From: Rhizobium sullae
GTDB lineage: Bacteria; Pseudomonadota; Alphaproteobacteria; Rhizobiales; Rhizobiaceae
DNA: 64,000 nt
Reading direction: 5' to 3'
Assembly: GCF_025200715.1 (NCBI RefSeq)
Contig: NZ_CP104143.1
Span: 2,893,501-2,957,500, forward strand
Position numbers and translations under genes: made by a program. Shown piece by piece: positions 46,951 through 56,880 of this stretch. The notes under the pieces are model-generated. The model made no database searches. It worked only from the letters and a program-made list of their open reading frames with translations, and was not told where the DNA came from. The stretch's first letter is position 1; the number at the start of each line of letters is the position of its first letter.

Positions 46951-48855
46951 ATGAGAGAATCCATGGAGAGAGTCATGGAACGGCGACTGAGTGCTATTCT
47001 CGCCGTCGATGTCGTCGGCTTCAGCCGGCTGATGGGTATCGATGAGTCCGGCACGTTGCAGGCGCTGAACCGCCACCGCTGCGAACTGATCGATATTCGA
47101 ATCTCAGACTACAAGGGCCGCATCTTCAAACTTACTGGCGACGGCATCTTCGCCGAGTTCCAGAGCGTGGTGAACGCGGTCGCCTGCGCCGCCGAGATCC
47201 AGCGCAGCATGGCCGTCCGCAACGAGGACGTACCGAAGGAGGAGCGCGTGGAGTTCCGCATCGGCATCAATCTCGGCGATGTTATCGTCGAGGATGGCGA
47301 TGTCTTCGGCGACGGTGTCAATCTGGCGGCGCGGCTGGAGCGCGTCGCGCCTCCGGGCGGCATCGCCGTTTCCTCCATCGTTCGCGATCAGGTGGGCTCG
47401 CGCCTCAATCTCGGCTTCGACTTTTTAGGTGAACACGTGTTCAAAAATATCAGGCAGGCCGTCCCGGTCTACACGGTCGCCTTCAACGCGCCGACTTCGG
47501 CGCGCTTCGTGGCACAGAACCGCAATACCTGCTTCGTCGCCGTCCTGCCCTTCACGAACATGAGCGGCGACGCCGATCAAGACTATTTTTCGGACGGGAT
47601 AACCGAAGACATCATCACAGACCTCTCCAAGATCTCCAGTCTGCACGTCGTTCCACGCAACACCGTCTTCACTTACAAGGGCACGTCGGTAAAGGTGAAG
47701 CAGGTCGCTCAGGAACTCGGCGTTCGCTATATGCTCGAAGGCAGCGTTCGCATCGCCGGCAAGCGCGTGCGTATCTCGAGCCATTTGGTCGACACGATGA
47801 ACGGCGACCATCTCTGGGCCGAACGCTACGATCGCGACCTGACCGACATCTTCGCCATTCAGGATGAGATCACCCATGCCATCGTCAGCCAGTTGAAGGT
47901 GCGCCTGCTGCCGGAGGAGAAAAAGGCGATTGCCGTCGAGCCGACCGCCAATGTCGAGGCCTATACCTATTATCTGCGCGGCCGCCAGCTCTCCCATACC
48001 TGGACGAAATCCTACCTGCAGCTTGCGCGCCGTATGTTCCTCAAGGCGGTCGAACTCGACCCGGACTACGGCCGGGCCTATGCTGGCATCGCCGATTGCG
48101 ACGCGGCAATCCGCGATTGGGCACCGGCGGATGTGCCTTTGAAAGGCATTCTCGAAATGAGTGCCCGCGCCCTGGAGATCGATCCGGACCTTGCCGAGGC
48201 CCATGCCTCCCGCGGCCTGGCGCTCCACCAGAACGGCGAGGACGACAAGGCCATGGCCGCTTTCGAGCGCGCGCTTGCCCTCGACCCCAATCTCTACGAA
48301 GCGAATTTCCACTATGCCCGCTTCTTCTTCATGCGTGGCAATTTCGCCGAGGCGGTGCAATATTTTACCCGCGCCGCCGAAATCCGGCCGGATGACTACG
48401 TCTCTCCCATCCACCTGATGTCCGCCTATCTATCGCTCGGCCGGACGTTGGATAAGGAAAACTGGGCCCGCCTCGGCCTCCAGCGGGCCGAACGGGCGCT
48501 CAACCTCAACCCGGAAAATTCAGGCCCGGCTCATCGCGGCGCGCTGGCGCTTGCCCATCTCGGCGATGCAGTGCGCGCCTGCGACTGGGCAGCACGGGCC
48601 ATCGCCATCGATCCAGACGACATCGTCGCCCAGTACAACCTCGCCTGCGTCCATGCCGTGCTGGGAAACGTGGACAAGGCGATCGATATCCTGGAGGAGT
48701 TGCTGCCGCGCAGCTCGGTTTACCATATCAAGTGGTTCACCCACGATTCGGACCTGGACAATCTGCGCGACGACCCCCGCTTTCGCAAACTGCTGGCGGA
48801 GGCGATGAAGGAGCGCGAACGGATCGAGGGGGGTAGGGAGCGGTGTACTGTGTAG
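46951..48855 (+). CDS. Class III adenylate/guanylate cyclase with FlgO/TolB-like and TPR domains
   Basis: A 634-residue protein of a type common in rhizobia. The N-terminal class III cyclase domain (about residues 10-170) has a metal-binding Asp in ILAVDVVGFSRLMG, then GDGIFAEF and RIGINLGDVIVEDGD, and DGVNLAARLE. A middle domain resembles the FlgO/TolB N-terminal family (VLPFTNMSGDADQDYFSDGI, GVRYMLEGSVRIAGKRVRIS). TPR repeats occupy the rest (DPDLAEAHASRGLAL, ALDPNLYEANFHYARFF). It lacks membrane helices. Starts at 46951, 46963 and 46975 are all in frame; the last has GGAGAG upstream and begins MERRLSAILA, as many relatives do. It may produce cAMP in response to an unknown signal. Confidence 0.85.
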   Translation: MRESMERVMERRLSAILAVDVVGFSRLMGIDESGTLQALNRHRCELIDIRISDYKGRIFKLTGDGIFAEFQSVVNAVACAAEIQRSMAVRNEDVPKEERVEFRIGINLGDVIVEDGDVFGDGVNLAARLERVAPPGGIAVSSIVRDQVGSRLNLGFDFLGEHVFKNIRQAVPVYTVAFNAPTSARFVAQNRNTCFVAVLPFTNMSGDADQDYFSDGITEDIITDLSKISSLHVVPRNTVFTYKGTSVKVKQVAQELGVRYMLEGSVRIAGKRVRISSHLVDTMNGDHLWAERYDRDLTDIFAIQDEITHAIVSQLKVRLLPEEKKAIAVEPTANVEAYTYYLRGRQLSHTWTKSYLQLARRMFLKAVELDPDYGRAYAGIADCDAAIRDWAPADVPLKGILEMSARALEIDPDLAEAHASRGLALHQNGEDDKAMAAFERALALDPNLYEANFHYARFFFMRGNFAEAVQYFTRAAEIRPDDYVSPIHLMSAYLSLGRTLDKENWARLGLQRAERALNLNPENSGPAHRGALALAHLGDAVRACDWAARAIAIDPDDIVAQYNLACVHAVLGNVDKAIDILEELLPRSSVYHIKWFTHDSDLDNLRDDPRFRKLLAEAMKERERIEGGRERCTV

Positions 48856-48956
48856 CCGGCCAGGGGCTCCGCACCCAACCATCACCCCACACAATTTCAC
48901 TATGACATCCATTCCCCATACCTGATAATCTCTCGCAGAACATTGGGGAAACACTG

Positions 48957-49634
48957 TTGCGCATCCTGCTCACCGAAGACAACATCGCGCTGGCCGACGG
49001 CCTGTCTGCGATCTTGCGCGGTACGGGGCATGCCGTCGACGTCGTCCATGACGGCGCATCCGCCGATGCGGTCATCGCGGCGGAAAATTTCGATCTCGTG
49101 ATCCTCGACCTCAACCTGCCGGAGATGGACGGGCTGGACGTCTTGCGCAGCATGCGCGCCCGGCAGAACCAGGCGGCGGTCCTGATCCTGACCGCACGCG
49201 GAGCGCCGGAGGAGCGGGTCAGGGGCCTCGATCTCGGCGCCGACGATTACCTCATCAAGCCCTTCGACATTGCCGAATTCGAAGCGCGTGTCCGCGTGCT
49301 GCTCCGGCGCCAGGCGGGCCTGCACTCAGCGACGGTGATGTATGGCTGCGTGTCTTTCGACCTCAAATCCCGAACTTTTTCCGCCGGAAACATGCAGCTT
49401 GATATTCCCGCTCGCGAAGTCGGACTGCTTGAAATCCTCTTCATGCGTGCCGGCAAGGTCGTGTCCAAGGAGGCAATCACCCAGTCGCTGACGGCCTTCG
49501 ACGATGACATTTCCGCCAACGCGATCGAGCAATATGTCAGCCGGTTGCGCAAGCGCCTTGCGCCGCATGGATTGACCGTGAAGACCGCACGCGGCATCGG
49601 CTACTATCTCGACAAGCTTCACGAGGCCTCATGA
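48957..49634 (+). CDS. tctD: OmpR-family response regulator, TctD-like
   Basis: The 225-residue regulator has a receiver domain with E7-D8 pocket and phospho-acceptor D51 (VILDLNLPEMDG), and a C-terminal winged helix DNA-binding domain (LDIPAREVGLLEILFM, VSKEAITQSL, AIEQYVSRLRKRLAPHGL). It begins with TTG at 48957; GGGGAA sits six bases upstream, and no ATG fits the frame. The stop overlaps the histidine kinase start by 4 bp (ATGA). By analogy with Salmonella TctDE it may activate the tctCBA operon, supported here by the 11-bp direct repeat upstream of tctC. Confidence 0.9.
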   Translation: MRILLTEDNIALADGLSAILRGTGHAVDVVHDGASADAVIAAENFDLVILDLNLPEMDGLDVLRSMRARQNQAAVLILTARGAPEERVRGLDLGADDYLIKPFDIAEFEARVRVLLRRQAGLHSATVMYGCVSFDLKSRTFSAGNMQLDIPAREVGLLEILFMRAGKVVSKEAITQSLTAFDDDISANAIEQYVSRLRKRLAPHGLTVKTARGIGYYLDKLHEAS

Positions 49635-51013
49635 AAGCCGCCTATTCGCTGAGGCGCCGGTTGCTTTTCTGGCTGCTGATCTCCACCGCCGTCATCGGCA
49701 CGCTAGCACTTGCCGACACATACCGGGAGGCGGTCGAGACCTCGAACATCGTGTCCGACCGTGTGCTTGCCGGTTCGGCGCTTGCCATTGCCGAGCGCGT
49801 TGTCGTGGCAGAGGACGGTACGCTGGAAGTCGATATCCCCTATGTCGCACTGGAAATGCTTACGTCTGCTGCGCAGGATCGGGTGTTCTACCGCGTCGAT
49901 GGCCCGCCCGGAACGTTCATCACCGGCTATCAGGAGCTTCCGGTTCTCAAGGAAACCAAAGGCGACGCGGCCGTCTTCGCAGACGATATTTTCCGCGGCG
50001 AACCGATCCGCGTCGCCACGCTGGAGCGCTCCGCCTCGACCGGTATCCGCTCCGTTCCCTTCGTCGTCACCGTCGCGGAAACGACGATCGCCCGGCGCCA
50101 TCTCGCACGTGCCATCCTTCTTCGTTCGGCTGTCCGCCTCGCCTTCATGATCGCCGGTGCGGCCGTGATCGTCTGGATCTCGGTCTCGGTCGCGCTTCGC
50201 CCGCTCTACAAACTTCGCGATGCGATCGGCGAGCGCAGCCCGGACGACTTGCATCCGATCGAGCAATCGGTGCCGAGCGAGGTGCAGCCGCTGGTGGATA
50301 CGGTGAACAGCTTCATGGTGCGCCTGCAGTCCGCCCTTGACGCCCTTCGGAATTTTACCGGCAATGCCAGCCATCAATTGCGCACGCCGCTTGCCATCAT
50401 CCGGACCCAGCTCGCGCTTTCCGCCCGCGCCGCAACGCTGCCTGAAGCGCAGGACTCGGCCCTGAAGGGCGACCAGGCCGTCGCGCATGCCGAACGCATC
50501 CTCGCCCAGCTGCTGCTGATGGCAAAGATTGACGCCGCAACGGCCAAGGAGGCTCTGGCAGCCTCGAAGATCGACATCGCCGCCATCGCCCAGGACATCA
50601 CGGGCGAGTTGATCCCCGCTGCCGCCGAAGCCGGTATCGACCTGGGGTTCGAAGGTGAAGGTCCTGCGATGATCCGCGCCGAACCCCTGCTGATCGGCGA
50701 ATTGCTGCGCAATCTCGCGGGAAACGCTATCGCATATTCCGGCAAGGGTGCCGAGGTCACCGTGCGGATCGCGCAGGAAGGTGATGCCGTGCGTCTCGAG
50801 GTTGAGGACAATGGTCCCGGTATTCCGCCGGAGAAGCTCGAAGCCGTGCGCCGCCGCTTTTCACGCGGCGGCAACTCCGATGCGCCAGGCGCCGGCCTCG
50901 GCCTCCCGATCGTTGAGGAAATCGCCAATCTTTTCAATGCGATGCTCACGCTCTCGCCAGCGGCCCGCGGCAAGGGGCTCAAAGCCGTCGTCGCCTTTGC
51001 AAAAGTGTCGTAA
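49631..51013 (+). CDS. tctE: Sensor histidine kinase, TctE-like
   Basis: The 460-residue kinase has a first membrane helix (about 12-30, LLFWLLISTAVIGTLALAD), a periplasmic TctE-type sensor domain (to about 165), a second helix (LAFMIAGAAVIVWISVSVAL), a short linker, then a HisKA domain with phospho-acceptor His248 (GNASHQLRTPLAI) and an HATPase domain (NLAGNAIAYSGKG, VEDNGPGIPPEKL, GAGLGLPIVEEI). All kinase boxes look intact. It is translationally coupled to the regulator. The signal may be a carboxylate, perhaps delivered by the nearby solute-binding protein. Confidence 0.9.
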   Translation: MKAAYSLRRRLLFWLLISTAVIGTLALADTYREAVETSNIVSDRVLAGSALAIAERVVVAEDGTLEVDIPYVALEMLTSAAQDRVFYRVDGPPGTFITGYQELPVLKETKGDAAVFADDIFRGEPIRVATLERSASTGIRSVPFVVTVAETTIARRHLARAILLRSAVRLAFMIAGAAVIVWISVSVALRPLYKLRDAIGERSPDDLHPIEQSVPSEVQPLVDTVNSFMVRLQSALDALRNFTGNASHQLRTPLAIIRTQLALSARAATLPEAQDSALKGDQAVAHAERILAQLLLMAKIDAATAKEALAASKIDIAAIAQDITGELIPAAAEAGIDLGFEGEGPAMIRAEPLLIGELLRNLAGNAIAYSGKGAEVTVRIAQEGDAVRLEVEDNGPGIPPEKLEAVRRRFSRGGNSDAPGAGLGLPIVEEIANLFNAMLTLSPAARGKGLKAVVAFAKVS

Positions 51014-51121
51014 AGGCTGCAGCGTTAGCCTTCCGCCTTGCTTTCTCTCGCTGCATTGCACACTATCGACAATGGGACCAGCTCATGCCGCACAGTGAGG
51101 CGGCGCCGGATAAGGCAACAT

Positions 51122-54100
51122 ATGTCGATCAAAGCCAGCATCTATCATCTGACGCATTACAAATACGACAGACCGGTCCGCCTCGGGCCGCAGGTCATCC
51201 GCCTCAAGCCTGCCTCGCATTCGAAGACGCGCGTGCTCAGTCATTCGCTGAAGGTCACACCGTCGAACCATTTCGTGAACTTGCAGCAGGATCCCTACGG
51301 GAATTATCTTGCCCGCTACGTCTTTCCCGACCCGGTGACCGAATTCAAGATCGAGGTCGATCTGGTCGCCGACATGACGGTCTATAACCCCTTCGACTTC
51401 TTCGTCGAGGAGGAAGCTACCAAATGGCCCTTCGACTATCCTGAGACGATCCAGGAAGACCTCTCGATCTACATGAAGGCGGAGGACCCCGGCCCGCGGC
51501 TCAAGGCTTTCCTCGAAACGCTCGATTATTCGCCGGATCAGCCGACCGTCGACATGATTGTTGGCCTCAACGCCCGCCTGCAGCAGCAGATCGGCTATGT
51601 CATCCGCATGGAAACTGGCGTCCAGACGCCGGAGGAAACACTCGAAATAGCCAAAGGCTCTTGCCGCGATACCAGCTGGCTGTTCGTTCAGGTTCTCCGT
51701 CATCTCGGCCTCGCCGCGCGCTTCGTTTCCGGCTACCTCATCCAGTTGACGCCAGACCTGAAGGCTCTTGACGGCCCCTCCGGCACGGAAGTCGATTTCA
51801 CGGACCTTCATGCCTGGGCCGAGGTCTATCTACCCGGCGCTGGCTGGGTCGGTCTCGACCCCACATCCGGGCTGCTGACTGGTGAAAGCCATATCCCGCT
51901 GGCAGCGACCCCGCATTACCGCAATGCTGCCCCGATCTCCGGCGGCTATTTCGGCGAAGCCAATACCGAGTTCGCCTTCGACATGAACGTGGCCCGTGTC
52001 GCCGAACATCCGCGCATCACCAAGCCATTCTCGGAGGAGAGCTGGAACGAGCTCGACGCGCTTGGCGAAAAAGTGGATAGCATCCTCAAAGCAGAAGACG
52101 TGCGCCTGACGATGGGTGGGGAACCCACTTTCGTGTCGATCGACGATTTCGAATCGGAAGAGTGGAATACCGCCGCCGTAGGCCCGACAAAACGGGAGAA
52201 GGCGGACAGCCTGATCCGCAGGCTGCGCCAGCGCTTCGCTCCGGGCGGCTTCCTGCATTACGGACAAGGCAAGTGGTATCCCGGCGAAAGCCTGCCGCGC
52301 TGGACCTTCTCGCTCTATTGGCGCAAGGACGGAATGCCGATCTGGCAGAATCCGGATTTGATCGCGGCAGAAGGCGCCGATACCGCCGCCAAGGCCGACG
52401 ACGCCGAGCGGCTGCTCACCGGCATCGCGCGCGAGCTGGCGATTGCGCCTGACATGGTGCTGCCCGCCTATGAAGATCCCGCTGAATGGATCGTCAAGGA
52501 AGGAAGCCTTCCCGAAAATGTCGATCCGTCGAATTCCAAGCTGAAGGATCCGGAAGAGCGCAGCCGCATCGCCCGCGTCTTCGAACGGGGCCTGACGGTT
52601 CCGACAGGCTACATTCTTCCGGTACAGGCCTGGAATGCCAAGGCCGCGGGACACCGCTGGATCAGCGAGAAATGGCAGACCCGGCGCGGCAAGATCTTCC
52701 TTGTGCCGGGCGACAGTCCGGTCGGATACCGTCTGCCGCTTGGCACACTTCCTTACGTGCCGCCATCGCAATATCCTTATATCCACATCGCCGACCCATC
52801 GATCCCCCGCCAGCCCCTGCCCGAAGTTTTGGTGCCCGCCGGCCGCGCCATGCCAGAGGCCTCCTTTCAGCGCGACGAGAGCGGCCAGAGCCGCGTGGAA
52901 CAGACGCTCGGCGAAATCGGCGGCGCGGTTCGCACGGCGATATCGGTCGAGCCGCGCGACGGCCGGCTTTGCGTCTTCATGCCGCCCGTCGAGCGCATCG
53001 AAGACTACCTCGAGCTCATCGCAGCCGCCGAAAACGCGGCGGCTGAACTTGGCCTTGCCGTCCATATCGAGGGCTATTCGCCGCCACAGGACGAGCGCAT
53101 CAACGTCATTCGTGTCGCACCGGATCCAGGTGTCATCGAGGTGAATATCCATCCCGCCTCGAACTGGCAGGATTGCGTCGCGATCACCACCGCGATCTAC
53201 GAAGAAGCGCGGATGACCCGCCTCGGCGCCGACAAGTTCATGATCGACGGCCGTCATACGGGCACGGGCGGCGGTAACCATGTCGTCGTCGGCGGCGCCA
53301 ACCCGAACGACAGTCCGTTCCTGCGCCGGCCCGACCTCTTGAAGAGCCTTGTGCTGCATTGGCAGCGGCATCCTTCGCTCTCCTACCTCTTCTCCGGCAT
53401 GTTCATCGGACCAACCAGCCAGGCGCCGCGCATCGACGAGGCCAGGCACGACAGCCTGTACGAGTTGGAAATCGCGCTTGCCCATGTCCCCGCACCCGGC
53501 GGCGGCCCGCAACCGCTTCCCTGGTTGGCCGACCGTCTGTTCCGCAATCTGCTGATCGACGTGACAGGCAATACGCACCGGGCCGAAATCTGCATCGACA
53601 AGCTTTTTTCGCCGGATGGGCCAACCGGCCGTCTCGGTCTCGTCGAGTTCCGCGGCTTCGAAATGCCCCCGAATGCCCGCATGTCGCTGGCTCAGCAATT
53701 GATGGTCCGCGCCCTCATTGCCCGTTTCTGGAAAAATCCCGCGGATGGCAAATTCGTGCGCTGGGGCACTTCCCTGCACGATCGCTTCATGCTGCCGCAT
53801 TTCGTCTGGGCCGATTTCCTGGACGTGCTCGCCGATCTCAAGGAGAACGGTTTCGATGTCAGTCCGGAATGGTTCAAGGCGCAACTCGAATTCCGCTTCC
53901 CCTTCTGCGGCGAAGTGGAATACGAGGGCTCGAAACTCGAGCTCCGTCAGGCGCTCGAACCTTGGCACGTCATGGGCGAGGAAGGCGCGATCGGCGGCAC
54001 CGTTCGATACGTCGACAGCTCGGTCGAGCGACTTCAGGTTCGCCTCGAAACCAGCAATTCCTCACGCTACACCGTCACCTGCAACGGCCGAACCGTGCCG

Positions 54101-54445
54101 CTGACGCCAACAGGCACGTCCGGTGTGTCCGTCGCCGGGGTCCGCTTTAAGGCATGGCAGCCGTCCTCGGGCCTGCATCCGGTTTTGCCGGTGAACACGC
54201 CGCTGACATTTGACATTTATGATACATGGTCGAAGCGTTCGATCGGCGGCTGCATCTATCATGTTGCCCATCCGGGCGGGCGCAACTATGACACCTTCCC
54301 GGTAAACGGCAACGAAGCGGAAGCAAGGCGGCTCTCCCGATTCGAGCCGTGGGGGCATACGGCCGGCGGCTTCATTCCGCTCGCCGAGACGGGTTCGCCG
54401 GAATTCCCGCTGACGCTGGATCTCCGCAGGCCCACAGGCATTTGA
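51122..54445 (+). CDS. Transglutaminase-like protein with C-terminal DUF2126 domain
   Basis: The 1107-residue protein starts with a transglutaminase N-terminal beta domain ([18 protein letters not shown]), then a transglutaminase/protease-like domain with a complete Cys-His-Asp triad: C181 in [11 protein letters not shown]230 in [10 protein letters not shown]246 in GLDPTSG. Residues about 330-1107 form the DUF2126 region, which includes [20 protein letters not shown] and an [15 protein letters not shown] segment typical of a nucleotide-dependent amidoligase-like fold. The ATG at 51122 is chosen over an upstream frame. It is the first gene of a three-gene unit with an ATP-grasp-alpha-E fusion and a second transglutaminase. 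No signal peptide is present. Confidence 0.88.
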   Translation: MSIKASIYHLTHYKYDRPVRLGPQVIRLKPASHSKTRVLSHSLKVTPSNHFVNLQQDPYGNYLARYVFPDPVTEFKIEVDLVADMTVYNPFDFFVEEEATKWPFDYPETIQEDLSIYMKAEDPGPRLKAFLETLDYSPDQPTVDMIVGLNARLQQQIGYVIRMETGVQTPEETLEIAKGSCRDTSWLFVQVLRHLGLAARFVSGYLIQLTPDLKALDGPSGTEVDFTDLHAWAEVYLPGAGWVGLDPTSGLLTGESHIPLAATPHYRNAAPISGGYFGEANTEFAFDMNVARVAEHPRITKPFSEESWNELDALGEKVDSILKAEDVRLTMGGEPTFVSIDDFESEEWNTAAVGPTKREKADSLIRRLRQRFAPGGFLHYGQGKWYPGESLPRWTFSLYWRKDGMPIWQNPDLIAAEGADTAAKADDAERLLTGIARELAIAPDMVLPAYEDPAEWIVKEGSLPENVDPSNSKLKDPEERSRIARVFERGLTVPTGYILPVQAWNAKAAGHRWISEKWQTRRGKIFLVPGDSPVGYRLPLGTLPYVPPSQYPYIHIADPSIPRQPLPEVLVPAGRAMPEASFQRDESGQSRVEQTLGEIGGAVRTAISVEPRDGRLCVFMPPVERIEDYLELIAAAENAAAELGLAVHIEGYSPPQDERINVIRVAPDPGVIEVNIHPASNWQDCVAITTAIYEEARMTRLGADKFMIDGRHTGTGGGNHVVVGGANPNDSPFLRRPDLLKSLVLHWQRHPSLSYLFSGMFIGPTSQAPRIDEARHDSLYELEIALAHVPAPGGGPQPLPWLADRLFRNLLIDVTGNTHRAEICIDKLFSPDGPTGRLGLVEFRGFEMPPNARMSLAQQLMVRALIARFWKNPADGKFVRWGTSLHDRFMLPHFVWADFLDVLADLKENGFDVSPEWFKAQLEFRFPFCGEVEYEGSKLELRQALEPWHVMGEEGAIGGTVRYVDSSVERLQVRLETSNSSRYTVTCNGRTVPLTPTGTSGVSVAGVRFKAWQPSSGLHPVLPVNTPLTFDIYDTWSKRSIGGCIYHVAHPGGRNYDTFPVNGNEAEARRLSRFEPWGHTAGGFIPLAETGSPEFPLTLDLRRPTGI

Positions 54446-54459
54446 CGAGCTAGGTTTTA

Positions 54460-56880
54460 ATGGGCAAGAAACCGGCAGTGGCGAAGCGCAGGGACGAGGT
54501 TCAAAGCCGCGGCGGCAACGATGCGGCCTTCGGCTATGCGCCTCTGCCCGGCATTGCCGACGAGATGGTTGACAACGACGGCGCAATCCGTCCGGTCTGG
54601 CAGCGCTTTCTTGCGGGCTTCGGGGCAATTCCGCAGCAGGAACTAACCGAGCGTTTCGCCCGTGCCGACCGCTATCTGCGCGATGCCGGCGTGTTCTACC
54701 GCGCTTATGGCAGCAAGGGCACCGGCGAGCGGTCTTGGCCACTGTCGCATATCCCGGTCCTGATCGACGAGCGCGAATGGCAGGCGCTTTCCGCCGGCCT
54801 CGTGCAGCGCGCCGATATGCTCGAGGCGATCGTCGCCGACATCTATGGCGACAACAAACTGGTCGAGGAAGGCTTTCTGCCGCCCGCCCTGATTGCGGCC
54901 AATCCGGAATTCCAGCGCCCGCTTGCCGGGATAAAGCCCGCGACCGGCCACTACCTGCATTTCTGTGCCTTCGAGATCGGCCGCGGACCGGACGGTAACT
55001 GGTGGGTACTAGCCGACCGCACGCAAGCGCCGTCAGGTGCAGGCTTCGCGCTCGAAAGTCGCGTTGCCACCACCCGCGCCTTTTCCGATATCTATGCCGA
55101 AACTCCGGTCCATCGCCTCGCCTCCTTCTTCGGCGCCTTCCGCGACGCGCTGCAGGCGATGAAGCACTCCGGCGACGACCGCATCGGCGTTCTGACCCCC
55201 GGCCCGGCAAACGAGACCTATTACGAGCACGCCTATATCGCCCGCTATCTCGGCTTCATGCTGCTCGAAGGCGAAGATCTGACGGTGGTCAACGGCCGCG
55301 TCATGGTTCGCACGGTGGCCGGCCTGAAGCCGATCGGCGTGCTCTGGCGCCGCCTCGATTCCGCCTACGCCGATCCGCTGGAGCTGAACCAGAATTCGCA
55401 TATCGGCACGCCTGGTCTGGTCGAGGCGCTGCGTGCCGAATCGGTGACGATCGTCAATGCTCTCGGAACCGGCATCCTCGAGACGCGCGCCCTGCTCGCC
55501 TTCATGCCGACGATCTGTCGCCGCTTGCTCGGCGAAAAACTGCACCTGCCGTCGATCGCCACATGGTGGTGCGGGCAAAAGGAAGAACGCGAGCATGTCG
55601 CTAAGAACATCGAGAAGATGGTGATCGGTCCCGCCTATTCGCGCGCGCCCTTCTTCGACGACAGCGGCGAATCCGTGCTCGGCTCGTCACTCCGCGCAAC
55701 CGCAAAGGACTCGATCACCGACTGGCTGAATTCCGACGGTCCGAAACTCGTCGGCCAGGAAGTCGTGACGCTGTCGACAACGCCGGCCTGGGTGGACGGG
55801 AAGCTGACGCCGCGGCCGATGTCGCTTCGCGTCTTTGCTGCCCGCACCGCCAATGGCTGGCAGATCATGCCGGGCGGCTTTGCCCGCATCGGCGCCGGCG
55901 CCGATGCTGCCGCGATCGCCATGCAGTCGGGCGGCGCGGCGGCGGACGTCTGGATCGTCAGCGACAAGCCGGTCGAGCGCCATACGCTGCTGCCCGCCGA
56001 AGGAAGCTTCACGCGCAACATGCCGGGCAGCCTGCCGAGCCGGGCGGCCGACAATCTCTTCTGGCTCGGCCGCTATATCGAGCGCGCCGAAGGAGCGCTG
56101 CGTATCCTTCGTGCCTGGCATGCGCGCTATGCCGAAGCCGCCGATCCGAGCCAGCCGCTGCTTGCCGATGTTTCGGAATATCTCGCCGCCGTCGACATCG
56201 ACACGGAAGAAGCCGTGCCCGAAACGCTGCTGCGCAACATCGACAGCGCCGTCTATTCCGCCAGCAATATCCGCGACCGGTTCTCGCCCGACGGCTGGCT
56301 GGCGCTCAACGATCTTGCCAAGACCGCGCACCGTTTCCACGTCAGCGTTGCCGCGGGCGACGACGCCAGCCATGCCATGACGATCCTGCTGCGCAAGCTC
56401 GCGGGCTTCGCAGGTCTCGTGCACGAAAACATGTATCGCTTCACCGGATGGCGCTTCCTCTCGCTCGGCCGCTACATCGAGCGCGGACTGCACATGACGC
56501 GGCTCCTCGGCCATATGTCCGGTCCCGAAGCTCCGGATGGCGCGCTGGACATGCTGCTCGAAATCGGCGACAGCGTCATGACCCACCGCCGCCGCTACAA
56601 CGTCAACACCGCGCGCCTGACCGTCACCGATCTTCTGGCGCTCGATCCGCTGAACCCGCGCTCGGTTCTCTTCCAGATGAATGAGATCCATCGCGAGGTC
56701 GAGCAACTGCCGAACGCCTTCGTCAACGGCCAGATGTCGCCCTTCTACCGCGAGGCCATGCGTCTGCATTCGGGCCTCGCCGTCATGACGCCGGAAGCGA
56801 TGACGGGCGAGATCTACAAGAAGTTCGAACGCGAGCTGGAGCAGCTCTCCGACCTTCTCGCCCAGACCTATCTCGGGTGA
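54460..56880 (+). CDS. Circularly permuted ATP-grasp / alpha-E (DUF403) fusion protein
   Basis: The 806-residue protein fuses two normally separate proteins. Residues about 30-510 form a circularly permuted ATP-grasp enzyme (HIPVLIDEREW, HFCAFEIGRGPDGNWWVLAD, GVLTPGPANETYYEHAYIAR, WCGQKEEREH). Residues about 520-800 form the alpha-helical alpha-E/DUF403 domain (SRAADNLFWLGRYIERAEG, HENMYRFTGWRFLSLGRYIE). ATP-grasp enzymes of this class are thought to make peptide or amide bonds; alpha-E may be a partner or carrier. It starts 15 bp after the DUF2126 gene and its stop overlaps the next start (GTGA). Encoding both as one chain supports an obligate complex. Confidence 0.9.
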   Translation: MGKKPAVAKRRDEVQSRGGNDAAFGYAPLPGIADEMVDNDGAIRPVWQRFLAGFGAIPQQELTERFARADRYLRDAGVFYRAYGSKGTGERSWPLSHIPVLIDEREWQALSAGLVQRADMLEAIVADIYGDNKLVEEGFLPPALIAANPEFQRPLAGIKPATGHYLHFCAFEIGRGPDGNWWVLADRTQAPSGAGFALESRVATTRAFSDIYAETPVHRLASFFGAFRDALQAMKHSGDDRIGVLTPGPANETYYEHAYIARYLGFMLLEGEDLTVVNGRVMVRTVAGLKPIGVLWRRLDSAYADPLELNQNSHIGTPGLVEALRAESVTIVNALGTGILETRALLAFMPTICRRLLGEKLHLPSIATWWCGQKEEREHVAKNIEKMVIGPAYSRAPFFDDSGESVLGSSLRATAKDSITDWLNSDGPKLVGQEVVTLSTTPAWVDGKLTPRPMSLRVFAARTANGWQIMPGGFARIGAGADAAAIAMQSGGAAADVWIVSDKPVERHTLLPAEGSFTRNMPGSLPSRAADNLFWLGRYIERAEGALRILRAWHARYAEAADPSQPLLADVSEYLAAVDIDTEEAVPETLLRNIDSAVYSASNIRDRFSPDGWLALNDLAKTAHRFHVSVAAGDDASHAMTILLRKLAGFAGLVHENMYRFTGWRFLSLGRYIERGLHMTRLLGHMSGPEAPDGALDMLLEIGDSVMTHRRRYNVNTARLTVTDLLALDPLNPRSVLFQMNEIHREVEQLPNAFVNGQMSPFYREAMRLHSGLAVMTPEAMTGEIYKKFERELEQLSDLLAQTYLG

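Noticed and set aside
51830..53968. A 712-codon open frame opposite the DUF2126 gene
   Set aside because: Same reason: antisense shadow of a long GC-rich gene with no recognisable motif.
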